From: Xanthobacteraceae bacterium
GTDB taxonomy: Bacteria > Pseudomonadota > Alphaproteobacteria > Rhizobiales > Xanthobacteraceae
Direction of reading: 5' to 3'
Assembly (NCBI GenBank): GCA_022844485.1
Contig: JALHLQ010000012.1
Span: 43,752 to 107,751, forward strand
Length of the DNA stretch: 64,000 nt
The translations under genes and the position numbers were made by a program. Each line of letters begins with the position of its first letter. Position 1 is the stretch's first letter. Of this stretch, positions 32,383 to 41,617 are shown in pieces. A model generated the notes under the pieces. The model searched no databases and had not been told where the DNA came from. It was given only the letters and a program-made list of their open reading frames with translations.

Positions 32383-33602
32383 GCGCGGCCGCCAGCGTCG
32401 TCCGACAGGCGCAGCCCGGTGAATTGCCAGCGTGAGGCGGGATAGAAGAAATTGCGATAGCTCGTGCGCGAATGACCTTCCGGCGTTGCGAGCGAGCTGC
32501 CGCGCAGGACCATCTGGTTGATCATGAACTTGCCGTTGTATTCGCCGATGGCGCCTGCGGCGGCGCGGAAGCCCGGATAGGGCGCGTAAGCGCTGCGCGT
32601 CCACTGCCAGACGACGCCGAAGGCATCGTTCAGCCGGCCGGATTGCGCGGCATGCTCCCATTCGAATTCCGTCGGAATGAATTTTCCCGCCCAGCGCGCG
32701 AAGGCGTCGGCTTCATAATAGCTGATGTGGCAGACGGGCGAGGTCGGATCCACGCGCTGAAATCCGCCGAGGGTCAATGAAAACCATTCGCCATCGGTCT
32801 CCTGCCAATAGCCAGGCGCCTGCCAGCCTTCCTGTTCGCGCGTAGCCCAGCCGTCGGAAAGCCAGAGGGTCTGCGTGCGGTAGCCGCCGTCCTTCATGAA
32901 AGCGAGCCATTCACCGTTGGTGACGAGCGTGTTTCGCAGGCGAAAGGGGGCGAGCAGCACACGATGCGCGGGGGTTTCGTTATCGTAGGCGAAACCGGCG
33001 CCGCCGTGTCCGATGACGGCGATCGTTTCCGGAAACGATATCCAGTCCTCCCCCGACCGCGCCGGCGGCGGACGCCAGGATGCATCATAGGCCGGCTTCA
33101 ACGGATTCTGCGCCAAGGCGTGCAGAATGTCGGTGAGGATCAGCTCCTGATGCTGCTGCTCGTGGTGGAGGCCAAGCTCAATCAGCGCAGGCCAGACGCC
33201 GTTGTCATGGTTTTCTGCGATCAGGACATTGACAGCCTTGTCGATCGCGGCGCGATAGGCGGTCACCTCGTCGACGCTTGGGCGCGACAGCATTCCGCGT
33301 TTCGGACGTTCGTGGCGAGGGCCGGCGTTCACGTAATAGGAGTTGAAGAGAGAGCTCAGCCTCGGATCGACGCGCTGATAGTTTTTCAGATGCGGTACAA
33401 GCACGAATTCTTCAAAGAACCAGGAGGTGTGCGCGCGATGCCATTTCGCGGGGCTGGCGTCTGCCATCGATTGAAGCAGCTGGTCCTCCGCAGACAGTGG
33501 CGCTGTGCGGCGCTCGGTTTCACGGCGAACGGCCTGAAAGCGCTTCCCGAGCTCCACGCGCCAGGTCTCGCCAACACGTCCTTCCATACGCGCGAAGCTC
33601 AT
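32379..33602 (-). CDS. egtB: Hercynine oxygenase/ergothioneine biosynthesis protein EgtB
   Basis: 407 residues. The N-terminal DinB-like domain has the iron ligands: H58 in WHRAHTSWFFEEFVL and the pair H147 and H151 in HHEQQHQE. The C-terminal domain is formylglycine-generating-enzyme/C-type-lectin-like (VTNGEWLAFMKDGGY; SYYEADAFARWAGKFIPTEF; TSYRNFFYPASRWQFTGLRL). EgtB is a non-haem iron sulfoxide synthase joining hercynine with a thiol donor (gamma-glutamyl-cysteine or cysteine). It is translationally coupled to egtD. No egtA or egtC is next to it; a carboxylate-amine ligase of the GCS2 fold is encoded at 54488, but is more likely part of the glycan cassette. Confidence 0.9.
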   Translation of the reverse strand: MSFARMEGRVGETWRVELGKRFQAVRRETERRTAPLSAEDQLLQSMADASPAKWHRAHTSWFFEEFVLVPHLKNYQRVDPRLSSLFNSYYVNAGPRHERPKRGMLSRPSVDEVTAYRAAIDKAVNVLIAENHDNGVWPALIELGLHHEQQHQELILTDILHALAQNPLKPAYDASWRPPPARSGEDWISFPETIAVIGHGGAGFAYDNETPAHRVLLAPFRLRNTLVTNGEWLAFMKDGGYRTQTLWLSDGWATREQEGWQAPGYWQETDGEWFSLTLGGFQRVDPTSPVCHISYYEADAFARWAGKFIPTEFEWEHAAQSGRLNDAFGVVWQWTRSAYAPYPGFRAAAGAIGEYNGKFMINQMVLRGSSLATPEGHSRTSYRNFFYPASRWQFTGLRLSDDAGGRA

Positions 33603-33705
33603 AGGTCACCCCGTCATGGCCGATCGTGCAGCCGCATCGAGTCGGATGTATGAATTGAGAAGGGCCGGGTCCATAGGCCCGGGTTCCCGTATTCCGGGCG
33701 ACGCT

Positions 33706-33939
33706 CTAGCGGTCCTTGTCGCCACTCGGCGGATCGGGCCGAAACGGGGAAGGCGGCCGCCCGAGATCTTCACCCGCCAGGGGAATCTGATCGGACGCAG
33801 GTACGTCCTGGGGATGCTCCTCTGTTGGAGGCGCCGGCTCCCGTCCGGTTGCACGATCGTCGACGTGCGAGCGCCGCCTTCGTCGTGCCAGGGCGGCGCG
33901 GCCGGCTACAGAGGTCTTGTCTTGTGCCTTCCCCGTCAT
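33706..33939 (-). CDS. Hypothetical basic/proline-rich small protein
   Basis: 77 residues from ATG 33939, 10 bp after the stop of the membrane protein gene on the same strand. The sequence is hydrophilic, with an Arg-rich stretch (LARRRRRSHVDDRATG) and a Pro/Asp-rich end. No domain or ribosome-binding site of note. It is probably cotranscribed with the upstream gene, if real. Confidence 0.35.
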   Translation of the reverse strand: MTGKAQDKTSVAGRAALARRRRRSHVDDRATGREPAPPTEEHPQDVPASDQIPLAGEDLGRPPSPFRPDPPSGDKDR

Positions 33940-33949
33940 GGCTTTGCCG

Positions 33950-34183
33950 CTAGGGCCGCGTGCCTTGACCGGCGGATGGAGATTGCCCTTGCGTAGATTG
34001 CTGCTGCTTCGACTCGCTCGTGTCAGGCGCGAGATCGCTGCGCATCCAAAGCATGAGCCCCACAATGTAAATCGCCACGAGCAGAAGGGCGCCGGCGAGA
34101 ACATAGAACACCGGTCGTCCCAATCGGCCTTGACGAGCCTCAGTTGCCGATTTTACGGTTTCACGCCCTTCAAGCGCCATCAC
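33950..34183 (-). CDS. Small single-pass membrane protein
   Basis: 77 residues from ATG 34183 (ATG-ATG start). One strong transmembrane helix, VFYVLAGALLLVAIYIVGLM, is flanked by a basic N-terminal segment and followed by an Asp/Ser/Gln-rich tail. Its exact EcfG-type promoter (34213-34237) is 30 bp upstream. Small membrane proteins of this build recur among GSR targets in Rhizobiales. Function unknown. Confidence 0.65.
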   Translation of the reverse strand: MMALEGRETVKSATEARQGRLGRPVFYVLAGALLLVAIYIVGLMLWMRSDLAPDTSESKQQQSTQGQSPSAGQGTRP

Positions 34184-34212
34184 TCAACACTCTCGCAGTC
34201 AGCCCACTAGCC

Positions 34213-34237
34213 AACGTTGCGCGAAGGGCGAGGTTCC
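34213..34237 (-). promoter_or_regulatory. EcfG-type promoter of small membrane protein gene
   Basis: Reverse-strand GGAAC-N16-CGTT, exact; the -10 element ends 30 bp before the start codon. Confidence 0.75.
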
Positions 34238-34420
34238 CTGTTCACCCCTCTCTCGTTATCGGGCTCTGCCTGCGGACGCCGTCGCATTTGTCATTGCATG
34301 CAGAGGTGATCAGGATGATCCAGGAGTGTCCTGCCAACAGAGCCGTGGACGATTGAGACCCGGGAAGGAACCGCGGCTGGCGATGTTTGGTTCTGGCCGA
34401 AAGCGTCAAAGAGGTGGGCA

Positions 34421-35296
34421 GTGGCGATCGCAAGAACAAGCGCGCGTCTGGCTGTGCCGAGCGGGTGCGTGCTCGGCGAAGGTCCCGTTTGGGATCATCG
34501 GACGGCGACGCTCTACTGGGTCGATATCAAAGCTCCCGCGGTGTGGCGGCTCGACGCCGAGGGCGTGCGCCGAACCGACATGCGCGAGCCGGTCGGCTTC
34601 GTCGCGCTCACCGAAGAGCCCGGCGTGCTGCTCGCCGGCTTCAAATCCGGATTGTCCCTCTTGGACCTTGCGAGCGGCGCAACCGATTTCATCGCCGCTC
34701 CCGAACCCGACTTGCCCGGAAACCGCATCAATGACGGCACGGTGGGGCCGGATGGAGCGCTGTATTTCGGCACGATGGACGACACGGAAACATCGGCCAC
34801 CGGCCGCTTCTACCGATGGGATGGGAAGAACCTCGTACCCTTTGGCGACAGGGCCGTGGTCACCAACGGGCCTGCGTTCAGTCCCGGCGGGGACCTCATC
34901 TACACGGTGCATTCGGCGAGCCGATCGGTGTTCGTGCACGAGATGGCGCGCGGATTGCCAGGGCCAGCCCAGACGTTTGTGCGGTTCGCCGAGGAGTGGG
35001 GCTATCCGGACGGCCTCGCGGTCGATCACGACGGCTATGTCTGGATCTGCCATTGGGCGGGCGGCCGTATCACGCGCTTTGCGCCCGACGGCACGGTCGA
35101 TCAGGTGGTCTCGATACCCGCGGCGAATGTCACCAAATGCGCGTTTGGAGGCGCGGACTTGCGTTCGCTTTATGTGACCACGGCGAAGATCGGATGCGAT
35201 GCCGATCCGCTGGCCGGACATCTGTTCATTGTGGATAGCGAGGTTGCCGGATTGCCTGCCGTGTTCTTTCGTTCCCGCCAATCGTTCACGGCGTGA
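34421..35296 (+). CDS. SMP-30/gluconolactonase/LRE family protein
   Basis: 291 residues from GTG 34421. The six-bladed propeller motifs are VLGEGPVWDHRTATLYWVDI (metal-binding Glu), PGNRINDGTVGPDGALYFGT (Asn/Asp) and EEWGYPDGLAVDHDGYVWIC (Asp). Such enzymes hydrolyse sugar lactones (gluconolactone, galactonolactone, arabinonolactone) with a divalent metal. No signal peptide. It stands alone, without an operon partner, and has no exact EcfG site before it, although one follows at 35329 for the next gene. The substrate is not predictable. Confidence 0.85.
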   Translation: MAIARTSARLAVPSGCVLGEGPVWDHRTATLYWVDIKAPAVWRLDAEGVRRTDMREPVGFVALTEEPGVLLAGFKSGLSLLDLASGATDFIAAPEPDLPGNRINDGTVGPDGALYFGTMDDTETSATGRFYRWDGKNLVPFGDRAVVTNGPAFSPGGDLIYTVHSASRSVFVHEMARGLPGPAQTFVRFAEEWGYPDGLAVDHDGYVWICHWAGGRITRFAPDGTVDQVVSIPAANVTKCAFGGADLRSLYVTTAKIGCDADPLAGHLFIVDSEVAGLPAVFFRSRQSFTA

Positions 35297-35328
35297 TCAC
35301 CGCAATGCCGTGTGTCGCGTCTGAACCT

Positions 35329-35354
35329 GGAACAACCCTGCGCCCGGTGACGTT
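35329..35354 (+). promoter_or_regulatory. EcfG-type promoter of PRC-barrel gene
   Basis: GGAAC (35329-35333), 17-bp spacer, CGTT (35351-35354); exact, 45 bp before the start codon. Confidence 0.75.
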
Positions 35355-35399
35355 GACGCATGCGCTCGCGACGCGGTCTCAGTCTTTCAGGAGGCGCTC

Positions 35400-35867
35400 A
35401 TGCTGACGCGATGTCTTGCCATTCCAGCAGCCTGCACCATTCTTGCGATTCCAGCAGCCTGCACCATTCTTGCGATTGCGCCCGCATTCGCGCAATCCGT
35501 CTCTGTTGCGCCGAGCGGCTCTCTGGCGAACTTCCTCAGCCGGCAGACGAGTGATCAGTGGCTGGTCACGAAGTTCATCGACCGGACCGTGTTTGGCACC
35601 GACGGCATGCCGGTCGGAACCATCAAAGACCTTGTGGTTGATCGCGACGGGACTATCGCCGGCGTGGTCGTCGGCATCACGGGCGGGAACGGCGCCGGAG
35701 ACAAGACCATCGGGGTGCCGTTCAAGTCCTTGCAGGTCACCCGCGCCTCGAACAACGAAGAGCGCTTCGTTCTGCAGGTCACTCGCAGCGATCTGCGCAA
35801 TGCTCCGGATTTTGCGGCGGGCGAATCCGGAGCGACAACGGGAGCCGGCAGCAGCGGGTTGCGGTAA
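35400..35867 (+). CDS. Exported PRC-barrel protein with duplicated signal-peptide segment
   Basis: 155 residues from ATG 35400, with an aggaggcgctc ribosome-binding site. The signal peptide contains an in-frame 27-bp duplication: AIPAACTIL occurs twice in tandem before APAFAQS. The mature protein is one PRC-barrel (SDQWLVTKFIDRTVFGTDG; VGTIKDLVVDRDGTIAGVVV; DKTIGVPFKSLQVTR; LQVTRSDLRNAPDF) and a Gly/Ser/Thr tail. It is homologous in layout to the product at 7359. Expression should be GSR-dependent. Molecular role unknown. Confidence 0.8.
   Translation: MLTRCLAIPAACTILAIPAACTILAIAPAFAQSVSVAPSGSLANFLSRQTSDQWLVTKFIDRTVFGTDGMPVGTIKDLVVDRDGTIAGVVVGITGGNGAGDKTIGVPFKSLQVTRASNNEERFVLQVTRSDLRNAPDFAAGESGATTGAGSSGLR
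35421..35474 (+). repeat. 27-bp perfect tandem duplication inside a coding sequence
   Basis: attccagcagcctgcaccat (plus tcttgcg) at 35421-35447 is repeated exactly at 35448-35474. It adds nine residues to the signal peptide without breaking the frame, so the duplication is recent or selected. Confidence 0.95.
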
Positions 35868-36230
35868 TTTTCTGGCCGTCTTACCGCCAGGTGGCCGTGA
35901 TCTTCCTTCATTTTAATGCAATGGCCCGGAACCAGATCAGGCTTCGCCGCGTTGATTTCGGTTGCCCGGAATGCCTGTTTGATGATACGTATGGCTTTCG
36001 CCGCTTGGCGATTTCTGAAAAGTCGAAACCTCGAGTCAGTTGATCTGGTCCGGTGCGAACCAACAGCGGCAACCGCCGCATGCAATCGCGTCGCGCTCGA
36101 GGGATTGACGTCTCGTCTTAGCCGCAAAAGTTTTCGCCGCATGGTCAAGCGCGTGGATAGTGCACGTGCTCGGAATCGCGCGAAGTCGTTCGTTATGCAA
36201 GGAGTCCCAGGCTGCATACGCGTGCAATGC
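35868..36230. other. Intergenic region before the glycan cassette
   Basis: About 360 bp without a recognisable gene; a frame at 35916-36293 is basic, has no ribosome-binding site and resembles nothing I know. Slightly more AT-rich than surroundings. No terminator seen after the PRC-barrel gene. Confidence 0.4.
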
Positions 36231-36255
36231 GGAACCAATTCGCTGACCAAACGTT
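36231..36255 (+). promoter_or_regulatory. EcfG-type promoter of glycosyltransferase-glf unit
   Basis: GGAAC (36231-36235), 16-bp spacer, CGTT (36252-36255); exact, 56 bp before the start codon. Confidence 0.75.
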
Positions 36256-36311
36256 CAGGCCGTGTGGTTTTTCGAGCCGCGCCAGCAATCTAGCAGACAT
36301 GAGGAAGCAAC

Positions 36312-37565
36312 ATGAATGTGCGCACTTTGCCTGCCGTGATCGCTGATCAGCTTGCAAGCAAAACAACAAATCCCGACAGGAATGCGCCGCCTCTCCTTTG
36401 TCTTTCTCACCTGCGTTGGGATTTCGTTTGGCAGCGGCCGCAGCACCTGATGAGTCGCGCCGCCGCGCATTACAAAGTTGTCTATTTTGAAGAGCCGTTA
36501 TTCGAGGCCGTGCTTGCGCCAGAACTGCGATTGCAATTGCGTTCTCCAGTGACGGTGGCGACGCCGATCTTGCCCGAGGCGATGGCCGGCACTGACACCA
36601 CGGCCGCCGTGCGGCGATTGCTCGATGATCTTGTTGCAGCAGAGCCGGTGCCGGAGCGGGTGTTTTGGTACTACACGCCGATGGCGCTCGCGTTCAGCCG
36701 GCACATCGTTCCGGATCTGTGCGTCTATGACAACATGGACGAGCTGTCGGCATTTCGGAATGCCCCGCGCAATCTGATCGAGCTCGAGAAGGAACTGTTT
36801 CAGCGCGCCGACCTCGTGTTCACCGGCGGACAGTCGCTATACGAATCGAAACAGAAGCGTCACGAGGCGGTCTATTGTTTTCCGAGCTCGGTCGATGCGG
36901 CGCATTTTCATAGGGCTCGCACGGCGCAACCGGATCCGGCGGATCAAAAAGACATCGCGCATCCACGCCTCGGCTTCTTCGGGGTTGTCGACGAGCGCAT
37001 GGATATCAACCTTGTGCGCGAGACGGCCGGCCTTCGTCCCGATTGGCAGTTCGTGATGATCGGTCCGGTGGTGAAGATCGACGAATCCTCTTTGCCGCGT
37101 TTGCCGAACATCCATTGGCTCGGCGGCAAGGACTATCGCGATCTCCCGAGATATCTGAGCGGATGGGACGTCGGCTTCATGCCATTTGCGCTCAACGAGT
37201 CAACGCGTTTCATCAGTCCGACGAAAACGCCGGAGTTTCTGGCGGCAGGTCTTCCCGTCATCTCCACACCCATTTTCGACGTCGTGCGTCCTTATGGAGA
37301 CAAGGGGCTGGTGTCGATCGTGCGCGATGCAGGCGAGGCTGTCCGTGCGTGCGAGCGGATCCTTGTCACCGGACGTGATGAGCGTTGGCTCCGCCGTGTC
37401 GACCGCCACCTTGCCGCGATGTCGTGGGACAAAACTTGGGGTGCGATGCAGAAGCTGATGCAGACCGAGTTGGGGGAAGACAGTCTTTCCGTTGCAGAGG
37501 AGTCCCGACCAAGCGTGAGCCGGACCTCGACCGAAAGCCGGACCAGCGCCGCCTCAGTGGAATGA
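36312..37565 (+). CDS. Glycosyltransferase (GT4/TuaH-like)
   Basis: 417 residues from ATG 36312 (aggaagcaac precedes). The N-terminal domain starts PLLCLSHLRWDFVWQRPQHL, typical of glycosyltransferases paired with UDP-galactopyranose mutase. Donor-binding features are LGFFGVVDERMDINLVRETA and the C-terminal RFISPTKTPEFLAAGLPVIS with downstream STPIFDVVRPYG, the Glu-containing E-x7-E-like region. No signal peptide or membrane helix. The C-terminal 30 residues are Ser/Thr/Glu-rich. glf follows 22 bp later, so a galactofuranosyl or related transfer is plausible. Acceptor unknown. Confidence 0.8.
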   Translation: MNVRTLPAVIADQLASKTTNPDRNAPPLLCLSHLRWDFVWQRPQHLMSRAAAHYKVVYFEEPLFEAVLAPELRLQLRSPVTVATPILPEAMAGTDTTAAVRRLLDDLVAAEPVPERVFWYYTPMALAFSRHIVPDLCVYDNMDELSAFRNAPRNLIELEKELFQRADLVFTGGQSLYESKQKRHEAVYCFPSSVDAAHFHRARTAQPDPADQKDIAHPRLGFFGVVDERMDINLVRETAGLRPDWQFVMIGPVVKIDESSLPRLPNIHWLGGKDYRDLPRYLSGWDVGFMPFALNESTRFISPTKTPEFLAAGLPVISTPIFDVVRPYGDKGLVSIVRDAGEAVRACERILVTGRDERWLRRVDRHLAAMSWDKTWGAMQKLMQTELGEDSLSVAEESRPSVSRTSTESRTSAASVE

Positions 37566-37587
37566 ATACGTAAACAGGAGTGGGTCC

Positions 37588-38724
37588 GTGTATGATTGGT
37601 TGATCGTCGGCGCAGGTTTCGCCGGTAGCGTCCTTGCGGAAAGGCTGGCAACTCAACGCGGTGATCGCGTTCTCCTCATCGACCGGCGCCCGCATATAGG
37701 CGGCAATGCCTACGATCGCTACGACGAGGCGGGAATTCTCTTTCACCAATACGGGCCACACATCTTTCATACCAACTCCAAACAGATATTCGACTACCTC
37801 TCGCAGTTCACCGCCTGGCGGTTCTACGAGCACCGCGTGCTCGCAGAAGTGGATGGCAAACGTGTCCCCATCCCGATCAATCTCGATACGATCAACAGCC
37901 TTTACAACCTCTCGCTGACCTCCGGCGAGGTCGAAGCGTTCTTCGCCGCGCGGGCGGAGCATGTCGACGAGGTTCGCACGTCGGAAGACGTGGTGGTCTC
38001 CAAGGTCGGGCGCGAATTGTACGAGAAGTTCTTCCGCGGCTACACCCGCAAGCAATGGGGCATGGATCCCTCCGAGCTCGACAAGTCGGTGGCCGGTCGG
38101 GTGCCGACGCGCACCAACCGGGACGACCGTTATTTCAGCGACGAATATCAGTTCATGCCGAAGCACGGCTATACGCGGATGTTCGAGCGGATGCTGTCGC
38201 ATCCGAATATCCACGTCATGACGAACACGGATTTCCAGGACATCCGTACGGTGATTCCGTACCGGCGGTTGATCTTTACCGGGCCGATCGACGAGTTCTT
38301 CGGATTTAGATTCGGCAAGCTTCCATACCGCTCGCTGAAATTCGACCATGTGACGCTCGATGTCGAGCAGCATCAGCCGGTTGCGGTGATCAACTTCCCG
38401 CAAACGCAGGCCTATACGCGCGTCACCGAATACAAGCACCTGACCGGGCAGGTGCATCCGAAAACAACGCTCACCTATGAGTTTCCGCGCGCGGAGGGCG
38501 ACCCCTACTACCCGGTGCCGCGCCCGGAAAATCAGGAGCTGTACAAGAAGTACGAGAAGCTCGCGCTGGCAACGCCGAATGTCTGGTTCGTTGGGCGGCT
38601 CGCCACCTATCGCTATTACAATATGGATCAGGTGGTGGGGCAGGCGCTGGCGACGTTCCGCCGGATCAGCGAACACGTGCCACTTCGCCGCGGTGAAGCC
38701 CCGCGGATCGAGGCGGCAGAGTGA
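37588..38724 (+). CDS. glf: UDP-galactopyranose mutase
   Basis: 378 residues from GTG 37588 (aacaggagtgggtcc precedes). The FAD motif is LIVGAGFAGSVLAERLA, followed by DRRPHIGGNAYDRYDEAGIL and the family signature QYGPHIFHTN. Active-site region: FFRGYTRKQWGMDPSELDKS and the arginine in VPTRTNRDDRYF. The end, GRLATYRYYNMDQVVGQALA, is the conserved flavin-proximal segment. The enzyme converts UDP-galactopyranose to UDP-galactofuranose using reduced FAD. It feeds a Galf transferase, presumably the adjacent gene product. Confidence 0.95.
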   Translation: MYDWLIVGAGFAGSVLAERLATQRGDRVLLIDRRPHIGGNAYDRYDEAGILFHQYGPHIFHTNSKQIFDYLSQFTAWRFYEHRVLAEVDGKRVPIPINLDTINSLYNLSLTSGEVEAFFAARAEHVDEVRTSEDVVVSKVGRELYEKFFRGYTRKQWGMDPSELDKSVAGRVPTRTNRDDRYFSDEYQFMPKHGYTRMFERMLSHPNIHVMTNTDFQDIRTVIPYRRLIFTGPIDEFFGFRFGKLPYRSLKFDHVTLDVEQHQPVAVINFPQTQAYTRVTEYKHLTGQVHPKTTLTYEFPRAEGDPYYPVPRPENQELYKKYEKLALATPNVWFVGRLATYRYYNMDQVVGQALATFRRISEHVPLRRGEAPRIEAAE

Positions 38725-38753
38725 TCGGAGTGCCGGAGCCTCGGTGAGCATGT

Positions 38754-38778
38754 CGCGCCGGCAGTGTCTCCCGGCGCG
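38754..38778. terminator. GC-rich hairpin between convergent genes
   Basis: cgcgccgg (38754-38761) pairs with ccggcgcg (38771-38778). No T-run on either side, so termination is only possible; it lies between the stops of glf and the GH2 gene. Confidence 0.3.
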
Positions 38779-38781
38779 CGC

Positions 38782-41550
38782 TTACAGCGCCGCAAATCCG
38801 CCGACGAGGGCCGGGGCTTCCAGGGTCGGCGGAGTCTCGGCAGAGACGGCGACTTCGCGCAGCGCCAGCGCAATGCTGGCATCCAGCAGCTGTGTTGCGG
38901 TCGGATCGACGCCGACCGGGTCGCGCAACAGCCGCAGCGTCGACGCGACGATGCGGCCGCGCCCATAAGGTCGTTCGACCACCAGCGCCACGGGTTTATG
39001 AATCCAGCCTACGACGAGGCCCGCATGAACGCGGGACTGGAAGTCGAGCAGATTGCAGCCGGCGATGACATGGGTCGGCAGCACGCGGTCGAACGTTTCG
39101 TCCAACAAAAGCCCGCCGGGCATCGATTTGTAAGCGCCGTTTCGGCGAAGCCAGGCGAAGGACGAAGCCCAGTCGCCCTGCCAGGAACGGCTGTCGCGCT
39201 CGACGACGCGCACCTTCTGCCAATGCGGGAAAAAGGGATAGAGCGTGCCTTCCGTCTCCGGCAGTAGCAGCGCGCGGGCGCCGTTGCGCACCGCAGCCGC
39301 AATTTTATCGTCGTGCTTTGTCGACACGATCATGTCGGCGCTCTCCATCTCCTCGGCGAGCGCATAGCCGAGCAGTTCAAGGCGCGAACGGATCGACGGA
39401 TCGGGCGACCATAGCCGTTCCTTGACGGCCGACGCTGCACGGCGCGGGTGGACGGCCATGTCGAAGGTGTTGGTTGCGATCGGCGCGCCGTCGCCGCGGC
39501 GCAGCGTCATCGTCCAGCGCAACATGGTCGGCACGGCGGTGTGTGGCACCGGCGCATCCGTCCAGCCGAGATTCAGCACCACGCCGGGTTCGAGACTCGG
39601 CAGCGGCATGGTCTTCGCATGGCCGTCATGCGCGATCTCGAGCGTTGCGCCCGCGATCGTCTGCGGGCTCGCATTGGCGACCGCGATGTCGAGATGCGCC
39701 GTCTCGCCTGCCCAATAAGAGAAACGCTCCGAGCGCGGCGCGATCACGATGTCGGCGTTGATCGTGTGAAAGACCTGATGGAATTGGCGCGGGTTACGGC
39801 GAATATCGAGCAGGCCGTTCGCCTCCCAATGCACATCAGTGAGTTCGGTGATGACGTAGCCGGCGAGCTGTGGATGCCGCCGCATCGTCTCGATCTGATA
39901 CTTCAATGCGCGGAACTGCTGCCACTGCGCGGCTTTGATGAAGGCGTCGAGGTTGCCGAAGACGCGATCCATGCTCCAGTCGAGAAAACGGTTCTCGATG
40001 CCGTGCGGATACATCACGCCTTCGCCCCAGTCGTGTCCGGTCTCGAACCACCACGGCTCGCGGCCGTCGGGTCCGACCAGGTCCTGCGGATAGGGCAGTC
40101 CCCAATTGCCGAACTCGGAAATCATCAGCGGCTCGTTGCCGGTGACCACCGCGTCGCCGGCCGGGCTGAACAGCCAATTCGGGCGATGCGCAACCTGCTC
40201 GACGAAGTCGTCCCACTTGTGCCGGTTATCCGGAATGGCTGCATAGAAATGATAATCGGCAATGTCGGTCTCGACATGGAAGCTCGGGTCGAGTGGCGAG
40301 TTGTCGACGACGAGACGCAGCGGATCATAGCTCTTGAGCCACGCATAGGTCTGCCGGAGCCAGGCGCGGTGGTCGGCGTCATGGACGAGGTCGACGCCCC
40401 AGTTTTCGTTGATGATGGTCCAAATGATGATGCAAGGGTGATTGCCGTCGCGATCGACAATGCCTTTGAGCAGCGCCTCCTTGCGCGCGCGCGACTTCGG
40501 GGTGGACAGGCCGCCGTTCGGCAACTCAGCCCAGATCAGGATGCCGATCTCGTCGGCGATCTCGTAGTAGCTCGGATCGGGCGCCTTGATGTGCATCCGG
40601 ATGCAATTGAGGCCGAGTTCCTTGGCCTTGAGGAGCTGATCGCGGATGAAGCCGGCCGACGGCGGCGTTGCGATCGTATCGGGGTAGTAGTCCTGGTCGA
40701 GCGCGCCGCGCAGATAAAGCAGTTCGCCGTTCAGGTAGAAACGGCCATGGCGCACCTCGATGGTGCGGAATCCGAATCGTTCGGCGAATTCATCGATAGC
40801 GCGGCCGTCGCGTTCCAGGACGAACTCGGCAAGATAGAGATTCGGCTCCGCCGGAGACCAGGCGCGCACGCTCTCGACCGTCGCCTCCAAGCTTGTATCC
40901 GTGGCGCCGGCCGGCACCTCGATGCGCTGTTCGAGCGCCGCGTGCCCGGCCGGGTCGAGCACCCGCAGCAGAAGTGTCGAACGCTCGGCCGTCGGAGCGC
41001 GGAAGAATACCTCCGCCCCGACGCGGCCGCTTGCCAATTCCGGCCTCAAGCGCACGGCCGCAATGTGGTCAGGAATCCGCCGCTCCAGCCACACCGATTG
41101 CCAGATGCCCGACCAGGGCCCGTACCAGCTTTGCTTGCCGAACGGGATTTCGGCCAGCGGCGCATCCGGAAACTCTTCCGGATCATCGGCCGGGCTGTCA
41201 GCGCGGACGGTGATCTCGTTTTTTCCCGGACGCAGGTAGCGGGTGACGTCGAAGGAAAAGGGCAAGAAACCGCCCTGGTGATCGCCGACAAACTGCTGAT
41301 TGACCCAGACGCGCGTGTTGTAGAACGACGCGCCGAAATGCAAACGGACGGCGGCGCGGATCCAATCGGGATCAAGCTCCACCATGCGCGTGTAAAGGCC
41401 GATGCCGATCCGGGATCGCAGGTCGTCGAACTGCGCCTGCCAGACTCCGGGCACGGTGATCTTGCGGACACGCGCCGGCCCTGAGGCCCTGTCATCCGCG
41501 ATGTGCAGAAAATCCCACGTCCCGTCGAGGAGGATACGCCCGTCCTTCAT
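38782..41550 (-). CDS. Glycoside hydrolase family 2 protein
   Basis: 922 residues from ATG 41550; the frame extends to 41715 without support. Layout: N-terminal jelly-roll sugar-binding domain (ILLDGTWDFLHIADDRASGP; ASFYNTRVWVNQQFVGDHQG), Ig-like domain, TIM barrel with acid/base in IINENWG (about 381-384) and nucleophile in MISEFGNWG (about 477), then C-terminal beta domains. The GH2 family covers beta-galactosidases, beta-glucuronidases and beta-mannosidases; the exact specificity is not clear. No signal peptide, so probably cytoplasmic, which is odd for a catabolic enzyme of polymers but fits assembly or editing of a precursor. It is convergent with glf. Confidence 0.85.
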   Translation of the reverse strand: MKDGRILLDGTWDFLHIADDRASGPARVRKITVPGVWQAQFDDLRSRIGIGLYTRMVELDPDWIRAAVRLHFGASFYNTRVWVNQQFVGDHQGGFLPFSFDVTRYLRPGKNEITVRADSPADDPEEFPDAPLAEIPFGKQSWYGPWSGIWQSVWLERRIPDHIAAVRLRPELASGRVGAEVFFRAPTAERSTLLLRVLDPAGHAALEQRIEVPAGATDTSLEATVESVRAWSPAEPNLYLAEFVLERDGRAIDEFAERFGFRTIEVRHGRFYLNGELLYLRGALDQDYYPDTIATPPSAGFIRDQLLKAKELGLNCIRMHIKAPDPSYYEIADEIGILIWAELPNGGLSTPKSRARKEALLKGIVDRDGNHPCIIIWTIINENWGVDLVHDADHRAWLRQTYAWLKSYDPLRLVVDNSPLDPSFHVETDIADYHFYAAIPDNRHKWDDFVEQVAHRPNWLFSPAGDAVVTGNEPLMISEFGNWGLPYPQDLVGPDGREPWWFETGHDWGEGVMYPHGIENRFLDWSMDRVFGNLDAFIKAAQWQQFRALKYQIETMRRHPQLAGYVITELTDVHWEANGLLDIRRNPRQFHQVFHTINADIVIAPRSERFSYWAGETAHLDIAVANASPQTIAGATLEIAHDGHAKTMPLPSLEPGVVLNLGWTDAPVPHTAVPTMLRWTMTLRRGDGAPIATNTFDMAVHPRRAASAVKERLWSPDPSIRSRLELLGYALAEEMESADMIVSTKHDDKIAAAVRNGARALLLPETEGTLYPFFPHWQKVRVVERDSRSWQGDWASSFAWLRRNGAYKSMPGGLLLDETFDRVLPTHVIAGCNLLDFQSRVHAGLVVGWIHKPVALVVERPYGRGRIVASTLRLLRDPVGVDPTATQLLDASIALALREVAVSAETPPTLEAPALVGGFAAL

Positions 41551-41582
41551 TACTCTCTGACCCTGTGCGCGCAGCTTGCGAC

Positions 41583-41608
41583 AACGATTGTTGATTGAGA
41601 TGGGTTCG
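41583..41608 (-). promoter_or_regulatory. Near-match EcfG-type promoter of GH2 gene
   Basis: Reverse strand CGAAC-N17-CGTT; one mismatch in the -35. It is 33 bp upstream of the GH2 start, and the same CGAAC-N17 variant precedes the PRC gene at 7973. Confidence 0.35.
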
Positions 41609-41617
41609 GAGCCGGAG

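Noticed and set aside
39448..41484. 678-codon forward frame opposite the GH2 gene
   Set aside because: The reverse strand encodes a full GH2 enzyme with catalytic motifs; the forward frame has none.
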